The notes under the pieces were generated by a model. It was not told the DNA's origin and ran no database searches. It saw only the letters and a list, made by a program, of their open reading frames with translations. From NCBI RefSeq assembly GCF_003986935.1, contig NZ_RJZE01000002.1:310001-374000 (forward strand): 64,000 nt of DNA, given 5' to 3'. The position numbers and the translations under genes were made by a program. Source of the stretch: Paraburkholderia kururiensis JCM 10599 = LMG 19447 (GTDB lineage Bacteria; Pseudomonadota; Gammaproteobacteria; Burkholderiales; Burkholderiaceae). Every line of letters begins with the position of its first letter. Position 1 is the first letter of the stretch. Below are positions 1 through 9,881 of the stretch, one piece after another.

Positions 1-1002
1 TCGGCACATTCGCCCGCCAGACCGACCTCGCCAGCCACACCGCCCGCGCCCACGACGCCGCCTTCCACGCGCCGCCGCGCCGCACGCCTGCCGTCGTCGC
101 GCGCGTGGCTCGTCTGCGGACAGTGGGCCGTCACGCTGCTGCTCTGCGCCTTCCTGATCGTGCCCATCGTGATGTCCGTTCTTGCGGGCCTCACCGTGAA
201 CTACTTTCAGGGCGTGGCGAGCGGTCTCACGCTGCGCTGGCTCGTCGAGGTGTGGACGCAATATCACGCGTCCGTGTTTCTCTCGCTCGAAGTGGCCGCG
301 GCCACGCTCGCCGTCACGCTCGTCACGGGCGTGCCCGCCGGCTACGCGCTCGCGCGCAGCCGCACGCGGTTCTCGCGCGTGGTCGAGGAACTGCTCGTGC
401 TGCCCATCGCGCTGCCGGGGCTCGCGTCCGCGCTCGCGTTGCTCGTCGTGTATGGCGGCTTCACGATGTTTCGCATGAGCGTGGCTTTCATCGTGGTGGG
501 GCACGTGGTGTTCACGCTGCCGTTCATGGTGCGCGCCGTTGCCGCCGTGTGCGCCGCGTCGGACCTGCGCACGCTCGAAGAAGGCGCGGCGAGCCTTGGC
601 GCCAGCTTCTTCCAGCGCTTCTTCACGATCGTGCTGCCCAACGCGCGGCCGGGCATCGTGGCGGGCGCGCTTGCCGTGCTCACGCTCTCCATCGGCGAAT
701 TCAATCTCACGTGGATGCTGCACACGCCAGAGACGAAAACGCTGCCCGTGGGTCTTGCGGACACTTACGCGTCGCTGCGTATCGAGGTGGGCAGCGCCTA
801 CACGATTCTCTTTTTCATCATGACCATGCCGCTGCTCGTCGCGATGCAGTGGCTCGGTGTGGACGCAACCGGCATGCGGCACGTGCGCAACGTTCGGACC
901 AGCAAGCGCAACGCAGCCACACCGGGCGACGCCGACGACGACACCGCTGAACCCGCACAAGCCGCACCAGCCGCACCCGTTGCCCAAGGAACCCCGCAAT
1001 GA
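1..1002 (+). CDS. ABC importer permease, 5'-truncated by window edge
   Basis: Inner-membrane permease subunit of a binding-protein-dependent ABC importer of the PotB/PotC-FbpB-PhnV class. The frame is open from base 1, so the start lies upstream of the window. The visible part begins with a Pro/Ala/Thr-rich stretch, then a first membrane helix (about bases 118-190) and roughly five more. The EAA-type coupling loop that docks on the ATPase is near bases 570-640 (EEGAASLGAS, then a Leu-Pro). The last 40 or so residues are low complexity and probably cytoplasmic. Its stop overlaps the ATPase start (ATGA, 999-1002), so the two are translationally coupled. The substrate is not readable from the sequence; the phosphodiesterase downstream suggests an organophosphate. 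A 2-aminoethylphosphonate permease is the main alternative. Confidence 0.85.
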   Translation, partial: SAHSPARPTSPATPPAPTTPPSTRRRAARLPSSRAWLVCGQWAVTLLLCAFLIVPIVMSVLAGLTVNYFQGVASGLTLRWLVEVWTQYHASVFLSLEVAAATLAVTLVTGVPAGYALARSRTRFSRVVEELLVLPIALPGLASALALLVVYGGFTMFRMSVAFIVVGHVVFTLPFMVRAVAAVCAASDLRTLEEGAASLGASFFQRFFTIVLPNARPGIVAGALAVLTLSIGEFNLTWMLHTPETKTLPVGLADTYASLRIEVGSAYTILFFIMTMPLLVAMQWLGVDATGMRHVRNVRTSKRNAATPGDADDDTAEPAQAAPAAPVAQGTPQ

Positions 1003-2069
1003 AACTGGACTCCATCCCGATCACGCTCACGCGCTGCGCGAAGACCTTTCGCGGCACGCGCGTGCTCGAGCCGCTCGACCTCGCCATCGGCGCAGGCGAA
1101 ACGCTCGTACTGCTCGGCCCGTCGGGCTGCGGCAAAACCACGACGCTGCGCATGATTGCCGGTCTCGAAACGCCGGACGCGGGCGGCACCGTCGCATTCG
1201 GCGACGAGGACGTCACGGCGCTGCCCATCGAAAAGCGCAAGGTGGGCATGGTGTTCCAGAGCTACGCGCTGTTTCCCAACCTCACGGTGCGCGGCAACAT
1301 CGGCTACGGGCTGCGCATTCAGCGCGTGCCGGCGGCAGCGACGCGCGAACGCGTGGACGAACTGCTCGCGATGATGCGGCTCGAAGCGCACGCCGAGAAG
1401 CCCATCAGCCAGCTTTCGGGCGGCCAGCGTCAGCGCGTGGCACTGGCCCGCGCGCTCGCCATGCAGCCGCGCGTGCTGCTGCTCGACGAACCGCTCACCG
1501 CGCTCGACGCCCGCCTGCGCGACGCCTTGCGCAGCGAGATGAACGCGCTGCTGCGCCGCCTCGGCATCACGACCGTCTACGTGACGCACGACCAGGCCGA
1601 AGCAATGGAACTGGGCGACCGCATCGTCGTGATGAGCGCGGGGCGCATCGAGCAGATCGGCACGCCGCGCGACATCTACTATCGGCCCGCGAACCGCACG
1701 GTCGCGCAGTTCGTCGGCACGCTCAACCGCCTTGCCGGCGTATGGCGCGACGGCCAGTTCGCGACGAGCGGCGGCGCCGTGCCGGTGCCCGGCGCACTCG
1801 CGGCGCACGTTGCAGGCGGCGGTGCGCCGTCGGCCCAGACAGGCGAGCTGTTCTTCCGGCCCGAAGACGCGTACCTCGCCGACCCGGCCCACGCGCATCT
1901 GCGCGGCACCATCGAGCACGCAGCGTTTCTGGGCGAGCGCACGCGCCTCACGGTAGCGGGCGCCGCGCCCGACGCGCTCGTGGTGGACGTGGCCGGCCGC
2001 ATCGAACTGGCGCGCGGCACGCCGGTCGGTCTTTCGCTGGCGGACCATGCGCTGATCGCGCTCGCCTGA
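999..2069 (+). CDS. ABC importer ATP-binding protein (PotA/FbpC/PhnT class)
   Basis: Cytoplasmic ATPase that powers the permease encoded just upstream. It is 356 residues, the usual size for ATPases with a C-terminal regulatory domain. Walker A GPSGCGKTT is at 40-48, the Q-loop (FQSYALF) near 86, signature LSGGQ at 139-143, Walker B VLLLDEP at 159-165 and the H-loop VTHD at 195-198. Residues from about 240 form a TOBE-like domain, which in this class can sense substrate or regulators. Its ATG lies inside the permease stop region (4-base overlap). A 90-base gap separates it from the phosphodiesterase gene on the same strand, so one operon is likely. No binding protein gene is visible; it is probably upstream of the window. 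Confidence 0.93.
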   Translation: MKLDSIPITLTRCAKTFRGTRVLEPLDLAIGAGETLVLLGPSGCGKTTTLRMIAGLETPDAGGTVAFGDEDVTALPIEKRKVGMVFQSYALFPNLTVRGNIGYGLRIQRVPAAATRERVDELLAMMRLEAHAEKPISQLSGGQRQRVALARALAMQPRVLLLDEPLTALDARLRDALRSEMNALLRRLGITTVYVTHDQAEAMELGDRIVVMSAGRIEQIGTPRDIYYRPANRTVAQFVGTLNRLAGVWRDGQFATSGGAVPVPGALAAHVAGGGAPSAQTGELFFRPEDAYLADPAHAHLRGTIEHAAFLGERTRLTVAGAAPDALVVDVAGRIELARGTPVGLSLADHALIALA

Positions 2070-2159
2070 GAACGGCCACCTGCGCGGTTACCTCAAAGCG
2101 CTCGCTCGAAGGCTCCAATACCACCCGATCAACCGCTGCACCCACCGGGAGAAATCACC

Positions 2160-2987
2160 ATGCTGCTCGCCCAGATCAGCGACCTGCACATCAAGCGGCC
2201 CGGCGCGCTCGCGTATCGCCGCGTGGATACCGCCGCGAGCCTCGCGCGCTGCATTGCCCGCCTCAATGCGCTCGTGCCGCGGCCCGACGCGGTGCTCGTG
2301 ACCGGCGACCTTGTCGATCTCGGCACGACCGAGGAATACCGGCATCTGCGCTCGCTGCTCGATACGCTCGAACTGCCGTGGTATCTGCTTGTCGGCAACC
2401 ACGACGACCGCGCGGCGCTGCGCGAGGTGTTCGCGGATCGGCCCGAACTCGCAACAGGCGGCGAATTCGTGCAGTACACCGTGGACGTCGGCCCGCTGCG
2501 CGTGATCGCGCTCGATTCGATGCTGCCCGGCCAGAGCCCCGGCACGCTCTGCGACGCGCGGCTCGCGTGGCTGGAACGCGAACTCGCCGCAGCCGCGGCA
2601 AAGCCCGTGGTGGTTGCGCTCCATCACCCGCCGTTCGCCTGCGGCGTGAGCCATATGGACCGCCTGCGCCTCGCGCCCGACGCGTCGGCGCGGCTCGCCG
2701 CCCTGCTCGCCCGCTACCCGAACGTGGAGCGCGTGCTGTGCGGCCACGTGCATCGGCCCATGTTCGTGCGCTTCGGCGGCACGATTGCGTGCGCCGTGCC
2801 GTCGCCCGCGCATCAGGTTGCGCTCGATCTGCGCGACGACGCGCCCTCGGCCTTCGTGCTCGAGCCACCCGCCTACGCGCTGCACCGCTACGACGCGGCG
2901 GCGGGCCTCGTCACGCATCACGCGTACGTGGACGAAGCCGAAGGGCCGTATCCGTTCTTCGAGCCGTCGGGGAAGTTGATCGACTGA
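2160..2987 (+). CDS. GpdQ-like metallophosphodiesterase
   Basis: Cytoplasmic binuclear metallophosphoesterase of the class III cyclic nucleotide/glycerophosphodiesterase family (GpdQ, CpdA, Rv0805). It is 275 residues. The metal ligands line up with GpdQ: D8 and H10 (SDLH), D50 (TGDLVD), N80 and H81 (GNHDD), H155 and H156 (LHHPP), H196 and H198 (GHVH). No signal peptide is seen. The family hydrolyses phosphodiesters such as glycerophosphoethanolamine or cyclic nucleotides; the exact substrate here is unknown. Following an ABC importer, it most plausibly cleaves an imported phosphodiester to release phosphate or an alcohol. A good ribosome site (GGGAGAAATCACC) precedes the ATG at 2160. Confidence 0.88.
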   Translation: MLLAQISDLHIKRPGALAYRRVDTAASLARCIARLNALVPRPDAVLVTGDLVDLGTTEEYRHLRSLLDTLELPWYLLVGNHDDRAALREVFADRPELATGGEFVQYTVDVGPLRVIALDSMLPGQSPGTLCDARLAWLERELAAAAAKPVVVALHHPPFACGVSHMDRLRLAPDASARLAALLARYPNVERVLCGHVHRPMFVRFGGTIACAVPSPAHQVALDLRDDAPSAFVLEPPAYALHRYDAAAGLVTHHAYVDEAEGPYPFFEPSGKLID

Positions 2988-3391
2988 GGGGTTCGGCCGC
3001 CACGCGACAAGCCGATGGGGCGCAATGCGCGCCCCGGGGTGCCCCGGAACGCGCCCGAACGCGCCGGAAAAAAGCGGGCTGGAAGAAACGCCCCGAAAAC
3101 GCGGCCGGCACGGGGTGCGGGCGCGCCTGCACGATCGGCGGTGCTCCGGTATGATCGGCCGCTCGACGTTGTCCGTTTGCTGCAGTGCGTTCAACGTCGT
3201 GCCGTCGGGCGCGTGGTTCAGGCCCGGGGTTCATCCCCGTAGTTCAGGCCCCTCGTTCTACCCGATACGCCGCTGCCACCCGAAAGGATGGCCGTTGACC
3301 GAACGCGGGCGCCGGACCGGCTCGTCGCGACGCTTTGCTGTCGCGCGTAGCCATCACGCTCGCCACCCCGCTCGCTCCACCCTTCGCTGCC
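2988..3391. other. Intergenic region without a recognisable gene
   Basis: About 400 bases between the phosphodiesterase and the MFS gene. It is GC-rich (runs of cgcgcc/ccggaa around 3020-3090) and less so near 3240-3300. Short open frames here have no recognisable domain or ribosome site. It presumably holds the end of the first operon and the promoter of the MFS gene, but I see no clear terminator or promoter. Confidence 0.6.
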
Positions 3392-4594
3392 ATGTCCACA
3401 CCCGCTACCGATTCGCCCGCCGCCGGGCGTTCGCTTCCCGCGCTGCTGTTCCTGCTGGCCACCATTGCCGGCGTGGCGGTCGCGAACATCTATTTCAACC
3501 AGCCGTTGCTCGACGACTTCCGCCAGTCGTTCCCGCAGGACGCCTCGTGGATCGGCGCGGTACCGTCGGCCACGCAACTGGGCTACGCGGCGGGCATGCT
3601 GCTGCTCGCGCCGCTAGGCGACCGGTTCGACCGCAGGCGGCTGATCCTGCTGCAGATCGCCGGCATCTGCGTCGCGCTGCTCGTGGCGGCTACGGCCTCG
3701 ACGCTCGCCGTGCTGGCGGGCGCAAGCCTCGCCATCGGCATACTCGCCACCATCGCGCAGCAGGCGGTGCCGTTCGCCGCGGAGATCGCGCCTCCCGCCG
3801 CACGCGGCCATGCCGTGGGCACGGTGATGAGCGGGCTTTTGCTCGGCATTCTGCTTGCGCGCACGGCGGCCGGCTTCATCGCCGAATACTTCGGCTGGCG
3901 CGCGGTGTTCGGCGCATCGATCGTCGCGCTCGTCGTGCTTGCCGCCGTCATCATGATGCGGCTGCCGCGCAGCCAACCCACCTCCACGCTCGGCTACGGC
4001 AAGCTGCTCGCCTCGATGTGGCATCTCGCAGTCGAGCTGCCGGGCCTGCGACAGGCTTCGCTCACGGGCGCGGCGCTGTTCGCGGCGTTCAGCCTGTTCT
4101 GGCCCGTACTCACGCTGCTGCTTGCGGGGCCGCCGTTTCATCTCGGGCCGCAGGCCGCGGGCCTCTTCGGCATCGTGGGGGCGGCGGGCGCGCTCGCGGC
4201 GCCCCGCGCGGGCAAGTTCGCGGACAAGCGCGGGCCGCGCGCCATCATCACGCTCGCCATTGGGCTCGTTGCGCTGTCGTTCGTGATCTTCGCGTTTTCG
4301 GGCGCGAGCATCGCGGGGCTCGTGGTGGGCGTGATCGTGCTCGACGTCGGTGTGCAGGCCGCGCAGATCTCGAACCAGTCGCGCATCTATGCGCTCAAGC
4401 CCGAGGCGCGCAGCCGCGTGAACACGGTCTACATGGTGACGTACTTCATTGGCGGCGCCATCGGCTCGGTGGTGGGCACGACCGCGTGGCGCCTCTCGGG
4501 CTGGACCGGCGTATGCATCGCCGGCCTCGTGTTTGCGGGGCTCGCTGCGTGGGCGCATGCGGCGCGCCATGAGAAGGCGCTTGCGGCGTCGTGA
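3392..4594 (+). CDS. MFS transporter, drug/solute exporter type
   Basis: Major facilitator superfamily transporter of 400 residues with 12 predicted membrane segments, probably a proton-coupled exporter. The loop 2-3 motif A is clear (GDRFDRRRL), and a second, degenerate copy lies in the middle loop (GKFADKRGPR). The N-terminal helix carries NIYFNQPLL, typical of a proteobacterial MFS branch of unknown substrate. I chose the ATG at 3392 rather than the upstream in-frame start at 3335 because the extra 19 residues have no family match. No regulator or partner gene is adjacent, so the substrate cannot be inferred. Confidence 0.88.
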   Translation: MSTPATDSPAAGRSLPALLFLLATIAGVAVANIYFNQPLLDDFRQSFPQDASWIGAVPSATQLGYAAGMLLLAPLGDRFDRRRLILLQIAGICVALLVAATASTLAVLAGASLAIGILATIAQQAVPFAAEIAPPAARGHAVGTVMSGLLLGILLARTAAGFIAEYFGWRAVFGASIVALVVLAAVIMMRLPRSQPTSTLGYGKLLASMWHLAVELPGLRQASLTGAALFAAFSLFWPVLTLLLAGPPFHLGPQAAGLFGIVGAAGALAAPRAGKFADKRGPRAIITLAIGLVALSFVIFAFSGASIAGLVVGVIVLDVGVQAAQISNQSRIYALKPEARSRVNTVYMVTYFIGGAIGSVVGTTAWRLSGWTGVCIAGLVFAGLAAWAHAARHEKALAAS

Positions 4595-4724
4595 CGGTAG
4601 GGCTGCCGTATGCGCAGCAGCATGCATAGGCTCGCAGGCGCGCTCGGCGTAGCGAGCCACGCATGCGCGCACGCCATGCCGTAGCGCGTACGCAAACGCG
4701 GCGGCGCGCGTGGCCCTGGCCTCG

Positions 4725-4762
4725 TGCCGACCACCGACCACCGACCACCGCGCCGCCATCCG
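4725..4762. repeat. Short tandem repeat (7-bp unit cgaccac)
   Basis: Three near-perfect copies of a 7-base unit (cgaccac) lie between the MFS gene and the ferritin-like gene, followed by degenerate gccgac/cgccg repeats up to about 4806. It is non-coding and probably replication slippage in GC-rich DNA. Confidence 0.6.
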
Positions 4763-4815
4763 CCACTGCCGACCGCCGTTGCCACCGCGCCGCTGCCGAC
4801 CGCCGCCGCGAACCC

Positions 4816-5358
4816 TCAACCGCGCTGGTCGAGCAGGTCGGCCATGTCGTCGGCGTGCTCTTCTTCCACCGCGAGAATCTCCTCGAAGATGCGCCGCGTC
4901 GTCGTATCGCTGTCGCCCAGATAGCGAATGATCTCGCGATAGGTGTCGATCGCGATGCGCTCGGCCACCAGGTTCTCGCGAATCATGTCCGTGAGGTCCG
5001 TGCCCGGCTTGTACTCCGAATGCGCGCGCGTGGCGAGCCCGTCCGGTGCGAAGTCGGGCGCGCCGCCTAGCTGCACGATGCGCTCCGCAAGCCGGTCCGC
5101 GTGCTCCTGCTCTTCCGACGCGTGCTGCGCGAATTCCTCTGCCACCGCTTCGGAATGAATGCCCTTCGCCATGAAGTAGTGACGCTTGTAGCGCAGCGTG
5201 CAGACAAGCTCGGTGGCGAGCGCGTCGTTGAGCAGCTTCAGCACGACTTCGCGATTCGCGGTGTAGCTCGATGTGACGGGCCCCTCGTCCATGTGCTGGC
5301 GCGCCTGCTCGCGGATCTTCTTCAGGTCGAGCACGAACGGGTCTGTGGATTTCGACAT
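4816..5358 (-). CDS. Ferritin-like (bacterioferritin-related) protein
   Basis: Cytoplasmic four-helix-bundle protein of the ferritin-like superfamily, 180 residues. Diiron-type ligands are seen in all four helices: Glu in ATELVCTLRY, Glu and His in EEQEHADRL, Glu in NLVAERIAID, and Glu and His in VEEEHADDM. The haem-binding Met of true bacterioferritin is not obvious, so iron storage, Dps-like protection or another diiron role are all possible. A ribosome site AGGAG precedes the ATG. The next genes on this side (DUF1328 peptide, entericidin) are also of the small stress-protein kind, so a stress or stationary-phase role is plausible but inferred. Confidence 0.88.
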   Translation of the reverse strand: MSKSTDPFVLDLKKIREQARQHMDEGPVTSSYTANREVVLKLLNDALATELVCTLRYKRHYFMAKGIHSEAVAEEFAQHASEEQEHADRLAERIVQLGGAPDFAPDGLATRAHSEYKPGTDLTDMIRENLVAERIAIDTYREIIRYLGDSDTTTRRIFEEILAVEEEHADDMADLLDQRG

Positions 5359-5404
5359 TCTGGCCGCTCCTCGTTACGGTTAGGGTTGAGTGGGTTTTGC
5401 CGCG

Positions 5405-5566
5405 TCAATGCCTGACCACGCCCAGCAGCAGCGTGACGACAAAGACGACAAGGAAGATGTAAAAAAGTATCTTCGCGATCTCCGCTGCGCCGGCCGCGAT
5501 GCCGGTAAAGCCGAACACGGCGGCGATGATGGCGATCACGAAGAACACGATGGCGTAATGAAGCAT
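5405..5566 (-). CDS. DUF1328 small membrane protein (YtjA-like)
   Basis: A 53-residue hydrophobic protein with two membrane helices: one from [11 protein letters not shown] through a Gly/Ala-rich turn ([14 protein letters not shown]), and a second rich in Leu/Val/Phe. This is the DUF1328 (YtjA) pattern, found next to stress genes in many proteobacteria and without a known biochemical role. The start at 5566 is fixed by a strong ribosome site GGAGGAAAA seven bases upstream; longer in-frame extensions are Arg/Thr-rich shadow sequence. It lies 46 bases downstream of the ferritin-like gene start on the same strand. Confidence 0.85.
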   Translation of the reverse strand: MLHYAIVFFVIAIIAAVFGFTGIAAGAAEIAKILFYIFLVVFVVTLLLGVVRH

Positions 5567-5922
5567 GACCTTTTCCTCCGGTTGGCTGCGCGCGTCGGCG
5601 GCTTGCTGGGGCGGGCGGGTCCGCGTGTCGTTGCCTCGTTGCCTCGTTGCCTCGTCGCGCGGTGCCGCGGGCCACAACGTCCATGCGCCCATGCGCGCAG
5701 TGATGTCGCGTTGAAGTTCTCTTCGGCCGTTTCTCTTTCCGGTGTCCGGTCTTTGCGCGCCTGCGTTTGCGCCGAGCGAAAGCGCAAGCAGGCGCGGCGT
5801 CGCGAACACCGAAGCCACCGCAGCAACCAGCGTTCCCGGCACGCTGCTGCGCTGCGGCGTGCACGCGGGCATACCGTTTGCGGCTGCGCTGAAGGTTTCA
5901 AACAGAAAGGGAGAAAACCGGT

Positions 5923-6060
5923 ATGACGACTCGACTCATCGCCTGGCTCGTGCTCGCCTGCTCGACGGCACTCGCCGCCTGCAACACCGTGGCGGGCGCC
6001 GGACAGGACATCTCCAAGGGCGGGCACGCCATTACCAATTCAGCGGAACAGCACGAGTAG
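5923..6060 (+). CDS. Entericidin-family small lipoprotein
   Basis: A 45-residue lipoprotein precursor: short basic N-terminus, hydrophobic core, and lipobox LAAC with the modified Cys at residue 19. The mature part ([21 protein letters not shown]) is the entericidin A/B signature. Entericidins are small envelope lipoproteins; in Escherichia coli EcnA/EcnB form an antidote/toxin pair under stationary-phase control. Only one copy is present here. Ribosome site AAAGGGAG precedes the ATG. It is divergent from the DUF1328 gene. Confidence 0.85.
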   Translation: MTTRLIAWLVLACSTALAACNTVAGAGQDISKGGHAITNSAEQHE

Positions 6061-8438
<2,378 letters not shown>

Positions 8439-8440
<2 letters not shown>

Positions 8441-8490
8441 GGTTTGCCTCGGAGGTTTGCCTCGGAGGTTTGCCTCGGAGGTTTATCTCG
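8439..8490 (+). repeat. Tandem repeat of a 13-bp self-complementary unit, four copies
   Basis: Four consecutive copies of gaggtttgcctcg (the last has two changes, gaggtttatctcg) begin inside the fadH stop codon. Each unit can form a small hairpin (gagg/cctc around tttg), so the transcript end would be a string of mini stem-loops. It lies between the convergent fadH and EamA genes. Confidence 0.85.
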
Positions 8491-8525
8491 GGGGCTTGCC
8501 CCTGGAGGGCCGCCTTCGAAGCGCC

Positions 8526-9464
8526 CTACTGCTGCGCGCGCTTGCGGTCGAACACGAACGACATCCCGACGCTCACGAGAATCACCACCGTCGCGACGAT
8601 GGTGGACCGCGTGACCGGTTCGCCCAGCAGCACGGCGCCCAGCGCCACCGCCACGATGGGATTCACGTACATGCAGCTGCTCGCCACGATGGGGCTCGTG
8701 TGCCGGATCAGGTAACCGTACGCGACATAAGCGGTCATCGTGCCCACCAGCATGAGATAGACGAACGCGAGGATCGGAAGAAAGTGGATCTCAAGCATCC
8801 GCTCGCCCGTCACGAGCGCGACGATGGTGGACATCGCGCCGCCCAGGCCGATCTGCAAGGCGGTGGAGAGAAAGAGATCCGAGGGTAGCTTGAGGCGGCT
8901 TGCCAGATGCGCGCCGCCGGCCCAGAAGAGCGCGCCGCACAGAATGGCGAGGCTGCCGCCCGCGGTGCCCGAGGTCTCGCTGCCGCTGCTCAGAATCGCA
9001 ATGCCCACGAGCCCGAGCCCCACGGCAATCCATTCGCCCTTCGCGATGGCCCGCCCCGCGATGGCCGCGATCACCGTGGCGAAGAGCGGCACGGTCGCCA
9101 CCATCACGGCCGCGGTGCCGGTGCCCACGGTGCGCATGCCGAAGGCCAGCAGGCCGCTCGAAAACCCCACGAGCATGGTGCCGACCATCCCGGCGTTGCG
9201 GACCTCGACGAGATCGGGCAGCGCGGGGTTGCGCCGCATCGCGAACACGAAGAGTCCGATGCCCGCGAACAGATTGCGCAAGCCCGACATCAGCAACGGC
9301 GGAAACGAACCGAGCGCGACGTGCACGGCAAGGTAGGTCGAACCCCAGACGATATAGACGACCATCAGCGCGAGCGCGACGCGTCCGCCGCGCGTGGCGG
9401 GCAGACGAAGCGCGAAGCGCGAGGAAAAACCGGTGGGCAGGCGCGTGGGCAGGCGAAAGGACAT
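8526..9464 (-). CDS. EamA/DMT-family transporter
   Basis: Inner-membrane transporter of the drug/metabolite transporter superfamily, 312 residues with ten predicted helices in two EamA repeats. Markers are VYIVWGSTYLAVHVAL at the first helix and SCMYVNPIVAVALGAVLLGEP at the second repeat. Family members export amino acids, nucleosides or other metabolites; the substrate here is unknown. ATG 9464 (MSFRLPTRL) is preferred to a far upstream start that would add 85 low-complexity residues. It lies downstream of the RND pump gene on the same strand, separated by about 400 bases, so co-transcription is uncertain. Confidence 0.87.
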   Translation of the reverse strand: MSFRLPTRLPTGFSSRFALRLPATRGGRVALALMVVYIVWGSTYLAVHVALGSFPPLLMSGLRNLFAGIGLFVFAMRRNPALPDLVEVRNAGMVGTMLVGFSSGLLAFGMRTVGTGTAAVMVATVPLFATVIAAIAGRAIAKGEWIAVGLGLVGIAILSSGSETSGTAGGSLAILCGALFWAGGAHLASRLKLPSDLFLSTALQIGLGGAMSTIVALVTGERMLEIHFLPILAFVYLMLVGTMTAYVAYGYLIRHTSPIVASSCMYVNPIVAVALGAVLLGEPVTRSTIVATVVILVSVGMSFVFDRKRAQQ

Positions 9465-9881
9465 GGTCAATTCGCCCGCAGGACCGGGGCGGCTTGCGTC
9501 AGCCGGGCCGGTCGAGCCAGCCGGCGCAGCGGCGCCAACGCCTGCACTGAAAAGATCGCGCAATGAACACGCGCGGCGGCGAATGGCGCACGGCAGGCTG
9601 GGCTGAACGGCATGGCGGTAGAACGGGAAGTGCTTGTCGGACGTGTGGAAGGAAACCGGCGCGGCGCCGGGTGCGCAAGGAAACGGACCCGCTGGCGCGC
9701 TACGAACCAGGTGATGCACCCAAGCGATGCACCCAGGCGAAGCACCCAGGCTACGCAGCAGCCGCGCAAGCGCGGGCCGCCGCGCACTCGCGCATTATGC
9801 AATAAGCGCGGCGCACGGCCGTTATTGAAATGTAACGTGCAAGCGCGCGAATTCGGGCCCGCCTGGCTATCGCGGGGTCAT
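9465..9881. other. Intergenic region upstream of the EamA gene
   Basis: About 420 bases between the end of the RND pump gene and the start of the EamA gene, both on the minus strand. It has degenerate repeats of cacccaagcgatg/cacccaggc around 9717-9755 and a less GC-rich patch near 9800-9850. I see no gene; it probably holds the EamA promoter. Confidence 0.5.
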
